A DNA stretch of 8,595 bases from Bacillota bacterium (GTDB taxonomy: Bacteria > Bacillota > Clostridia > DSM-8532): contig JAEZBW010000171.1 of NCBI GenBank assembly GCA_023426765.1, forward strand, positions 1 through 8,595, written 5' to 3'. The notes under the pieces are model-generated. The model searched no databases, was not told the DNA's origin, and was given only the letters and a program-made list of their open reading frames with translations. Below are positions 6,804 to 8,595 of this stretch, in pieces. The position numbers and the translations under genes were made by a program. Every line of letters begins with the position of its first letter. Position 1 is the first letter of the stretch.

Positions 6804-6832
6804 ATTATACCCTTATTATCATCGCGGTTCAA
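6804..6832 (-). promoter_or_regulatory. Strong sigma-A-type promoter of hom
   Basis: On the - strand: -35 TTGAAC (6832-6827), an exactly 17-base spacer, and consensus -10 TATAAT (6809-6804). It sits in the intergenic gap between the glycosyltransferase stop and hom. The predicted transcription start is near 6797. Confidence 0.8.
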
Positions 6833-6904
6833 CAAGATTTGCCATAACGAATAAAGAAATTACCGGAGAAAAACTTTTTCCTTTGAACCTTCAAGAACAG
6901 GATA

Positions 6905-7759
6905 TCATTCGCTGGCGGAGATTTTTTTATCCTTATGCGGAAAGAAATAACCGACACTGCTGTCTTTTGCGTATGCAATAAAGAACTTCCTCACCTGTGC
7001 GCGGTGATCTTCATACAATTCCATGCTTTCGAACAAATCCCTGTAAGAGCTGAACAGCTTCAGCTTCATCCGGATCACATTGTTCAGCGAGCTTTCCTTG
7101 CTGACCAGACTGTTCTTCGATTTTACATAATAATAAACCGGGACGTTCAGACATGCAAAGGTTTCGGCATATCGTATGTAATCGAGGTTGAACAGAAAAT
7201 CCTCACACCAGGCAAGGTCGGTGCAGCAGCATATTCTGTGTGCCGATATGATATCGCGCCGGTACAGCTTGTTCCACATCACACCATAATAAAAGTTTGC
7301 AGGCTCTTTCATCATGATGGTCATGAATTCTTTTTTATTCATCAGGATGTCTGCCTTGATGTTCCCTTTTTCTGCAGTAATTCCATTTACAACGCGATAA
7401 AACTTTGCGATGACAAGGTCGGACTGGGTTTGTTCAGCCCTCTGAACCATGGCGATGGTGCTGTTTTCAGTGATCCAGTCATCACTGTCGACGAATTGGA
7501 GATATTCTCCGGTCGCTTTGGAAATGCCGATATTTCTGCATTCCGATACACCCGTATTCGGCTTGTCGATAACGGTCGCTCTTGAATCCTGAAGAGCCCA
7601 TTCCCGGCATATCGTCATACTGCTGTCGGTACTTCCGTCATTGACGAGAATCAACTCAATATTTCGATATTCCTGGAAAAGAATGCTTTCGATACAACGA
7701 TTCAAGGTTTTCTCGGCGTTATAGACCGGAACAATAATGCTGACCAAAGGTGAACCCAT
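6905..7759 (-). CDS. Family 2 glycosyltransferase (GT-A fold)
   Basis: The protein has 284 residues. The N-terminal GT-A domain starts with VSIIVPVYNAEKTL (6-19), followed by LILVNDGSTDSS (36-47, nucleotide-sugar site), NTGVSECRNIGISKATGEY (68-86) and the metal-binding DSD in FVDSDDW (89-95). WCEDFLFNLDYI (184-195) carries the Glu-Asp usually assigned as catalytic base in this family. Relatives transfer sugars to polysaccharide, capsule or glycolipid acceptors at the inner membrane face. No membrane helix is visible, and the C-terminus is somewhat short for the family, ending in a lysine-rich tail. Start choice: the ATG at 7759 has GGGGGG five bases upstream, and the encoded product begins right before the fold. 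An upstream in-frame GTG at 7831 has no ribosome site and would add 24 residues unlike the family. No other polysaccharide genes adjoin, so acceptor and sugar are unknown. Confidence 0.9.
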   Translation of the reverse strand: MGSPLVSIIVPVYNAEKTLNRCIESILFQEYRNIELILVNDGSTDSSMTICREWALQDSRATVIDKPNTGVSECRNIGISKATGEYLQFVDSDDWITENSTIAMVQRAEQTQSDLVIAKFYRVVNGITAEKGNIKADILMNKKEFMTIMMKEPANFYYGVMWNKLYRRDIISAHRICCCTDLAWCEDFLFNLDYIRYAETFACLNVPVYYYVKSKNSLVSKESSLNNVIRMKLKLFSSYRDLFESMELYEDHRAQVRKFFIAYAKDSSVGYFFPHKDKKISASE

Positions 7760-7821
7760 TTTTTCCCCCCGACGGATGTCGTTTTTTTCAATCTCTTTGT
7801 ATGCAGCCTGACTGCAATACA

Positions 7822-7849
7822 AGTTTAACACTTTTTTTCATGGTTTCAA
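7822..7849 (-). promoter_or_regulatory. Weak candidate promoter for the glycosyltransferase
   Basis: On the - strand: TTGAAA (7849-7844), a 16-base spacer, TAAACT (7827-7822). The -35 is good but the -10 matches only four of six positions. The -35 lies in one arm of the inverted repeat 7844-7861. It is the best candidate seen between the repeat and the gene, and transcription could also come from the HD-GYP gene upstream. Confidence 0.3.
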
Positions 7850-7946
7850 AGCTGTTTGAAAACTTATTTTTCATTACTCTCACAGGTGGTTACGAAGCCT
7901 CAGAATTTCCATGCACGTTGTGCATCACAATGAATGAAAGCGAAGC

Positions 7947-8008
7947 TGTCATTCTGAACGCAGTGAAGAATTCAAGTGATGAGATCCTTCGCTACGCTCA
8001 GGATGACA
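7947..8008. repeat. Long imperfect palindromic repeat of the 'CHPERSEGS' type (REP/MITE-like)
   Basis: Two 25-base arms (7947-7971 and 7984-8008) flank a 12-base centre; 20 of 25 positions are complementary and all five differences are transitions. Read as - strand RNA, three of these become G-U pairs, leaving two mismatches. The arm sequence (TCATTCTGA.CGCAG.GAAGAAT and ATCCTTCGCTACGCTCAGGA) is a widely dispersed intergenic repeat in bacterial genomes. Its translation in one frame gives the well-known spurious peptide string CHPERSEGS, visible here on the - strand. It lies between the HD-GYP and glycosyltransferase genes, contains no gene, and is probably a non-autonomous mobile or palindromic element. 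Confidence 0.8.
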
Positions 8009-8044
8009 ATTGCGTTGAGCAGAAACTATAATAAAGGTAACACT

Positions 8045-8058
8045 TTCATAGCTATGAA
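8045..8058. repeat. 14-bp perfect palindrome just after the HD-GYP gene
   Basis: TTCATAGCTATGAA is perfectly self-complementary with no loop, which suits a dimeric DNA-binding protein better than an RNA hairpin. It is 8 bases beyond the HD-GYP stop codon. No T tract follows, so it is not a terminator. Confidence 0.4.
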
Positions 8059-8066
8059 CACCCTTT

Positions 8067-8595
8067 TCAAATTTTCTCCATGAATTGAATGAACACTTCG
8101 GCCAGCTCCGGATCAAACCGCTTCTCCTTGTTTTCACGGATATATTGGGTGACGGCTTCCTTTTTCTCCGGATTGTTCACCTCGGACCCATGCATCCGGC
8201 GATCGTATGCTTCGGCCAGTGAAATAATACGCGAGATCAGCGGAATTTCGTTTGCTTTCAGGCTCTGCGGATAGCCCGAGCCATCCCATCTTTCATGATG
8301 GCTGTAGACGGCATCGGCGATATCCAGCGTTTCGTCAAACAGGTTCAGGATCCGGTAGCTGATGGCAGTGTGCTGCTGGATTTCGTTCATTTCCGCAGCG
8401 GTCATCACGCGTCTGTTTTCTAATAATTCCTTTTTCAGCACCACCTTGCCGATATCGTGAAGGTAACCCGCTCTTTTCACCTTGATCACTTCGGTTTCAG
8501 GCAGCTTTATTTCTCTGGCGATGCCTTCACATACCTCGCTGACCCGGATGGAATGTCTTTTCTCTTCCGGATTGATTTCATGCAGCGTACTGATG
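8067..8595 (-). CDS. HD-GYP domain protein, C-terminal part (5' end outside window)
   Basis: The frame is open from the right edge to the TGA at 8069-8067, giving about 176 visible residues; the gene starts beyond the window. An apparent start at 8489 is internal, since the HD-GYP fold begins upstream of it. In order, the visible signature is EEKRHSIRVSEV (first ligands), GYLHDIGK (the HD pair), QQHTAISYRIL, SHHERWDGSGYP (adjacent histidines and the GYP triplet) and LISRIISLAEAYDRR. HD-GYP enzymes are metal-dependent phosphodiesterases that hydrolyse cyclic-di-GMP to GMP. Ligand residues and GYP are kept, so activity is expected. One deviation is LAEAYD where the family usually has an Asp (aDaYDA); the Glu could still bind metal. 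The missing N-terminus would normally carry a sensor or response-regulator domain. It may oppose the GGDEF cyclase at 2299-3378, but they are not in one operon. Confidence 0.92.
   Translation of the reverse strand, partial: ISTLHEINPEEKRHSIRVSEVCEGIAREIKLPETEVIKVKRAGYLHDIGKVVLKKELLENRRVMTAAEMNEIQQHTAISYRILNLFDETLDIADAVYSHHERWDGSGYPQSLKANEIPLISRIISLAEAYDRRMHGSEVNNPEKKEAVTQYIRENKEKRFDPELAEVFIQFMEKI

Larger units (their letters stand above)
7760..8066. other. Roughly 300-base intergenic region with several dyads, no gene
   Basis: No credible coding sequence is present. From left to right it contains the G-rich ribosome site of the glycosyltransferase (7765-7770), a bulged hairpin at 7797-7822 (TTGTATGCAG against CTGCAATACAA), a perfect 7-bp inverted repeat at 7844-7861 (TTTCAAA and TTTGAAA), the long palindromic repeat at 7947-8008, and a 14-bp perfect palindrome at 8045-8058. 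Short open frames here (for example 7750-8031 on +) have no ribosome site and simply read through the repeat. Confidence 0.7.

Noticed and set aside
6833..6904. Terminator for the glycosyltransferase gene
   Set aside because: Only very short or loopless pairings (for example TTGAA-GG-TTCAA) are present, with no proper stem plus U tract.
6905..7831. Glycosyltransferase start at GTG 7831
   Set aside because: No ribosome site precedes it, and the added 24 residues are outside the family fold; the ATG at 7759 follows a G-rich ribosome site at correct spacing.
7750..8137. Short open frames on both strands across the palindromic repeat
   Set aside because: They translate the repeat (CHPERSEGS-like string), lack ribosome sites and overlap flanking genes.
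1..8595. CRISPR array, tRNA, rRNA, insertion sequence or prophage genes
   Set aside because: No spaced direct repeats, tRNA-like cloverleaf, rRNA sequence, transposase or phage motif was recognised on either strand.

Overview
The window looks like chromosomal DNA of a Gram-positive-type anaerobe, most likely a clostridial member of the Bacillota with moderate GC. This is inferred from strong purine-rich ribosome binding sites (AGGAGG, AGGGAGG), sigma-A-like promoters, hairpin-plus-U-tract terminators, an ACT-domain homoserine dehydrogenase, and a membrane diguanylate cyclase together with an HD-GYP protein. No phage, transposase, CRISPR, rRNA or tRNA gene was seen. Species cannot be named from the sequence alone.

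Layout. Bases 1-1890 (+ strand) hold two tandem paralogous PLP-dependent aminotransferases; the first has lost its 5' end to the window edge. From 1883 to the right edge every gene is on the - strand. In transcription order (right to left) these are: the C-terminal part of an HD-GYP cyclic-di-GMP phosphodiesterase-like protein (8595-8067); a roughly 300-base gap with a long imperfect palindromic repeat and smaller dyads; a family 2 glycosyltransferase (7759-6905); homoserine dehydrogenase hom (6632-5334) with a near-consensus promoter, a leader of about 165 nt and a clear terminator; a two-gene unit of an SPFH/band-7-like coiled-coil protein (5172-4351) and a membrane protein with an SH3-like tail (4351-3479), coupled by a TAATG overlap and followed by a probable terminator; then a membrane GGDEF diguanylate cyclase (3378-2299) and a VOC/glyoxalase-fold protein (2275-1883). 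The VOC gene converges on the second aminotransferase with an 8-base tail-to-tail overlap.

How the genes relate. The aminotransferases and hom are amino-acid metabolism genes, but promoter and terminator positions put them in separate transcription units. The GGDEF and HD-GYP proteins are expected to make and degrade the same second messenger, cyclic-di-GMP, though they are about 5 kb apart and not co-transcribed. The least explained and most interesting part is the SPFH-like/SH3-membrane protein pair. It resembles in outline the known pairing of SPFH proteins with NfeD-type membrane partners, but the partner here has a different architecture. Its promoter carries a perfect 8-bp inverted repeat over the -10 element.
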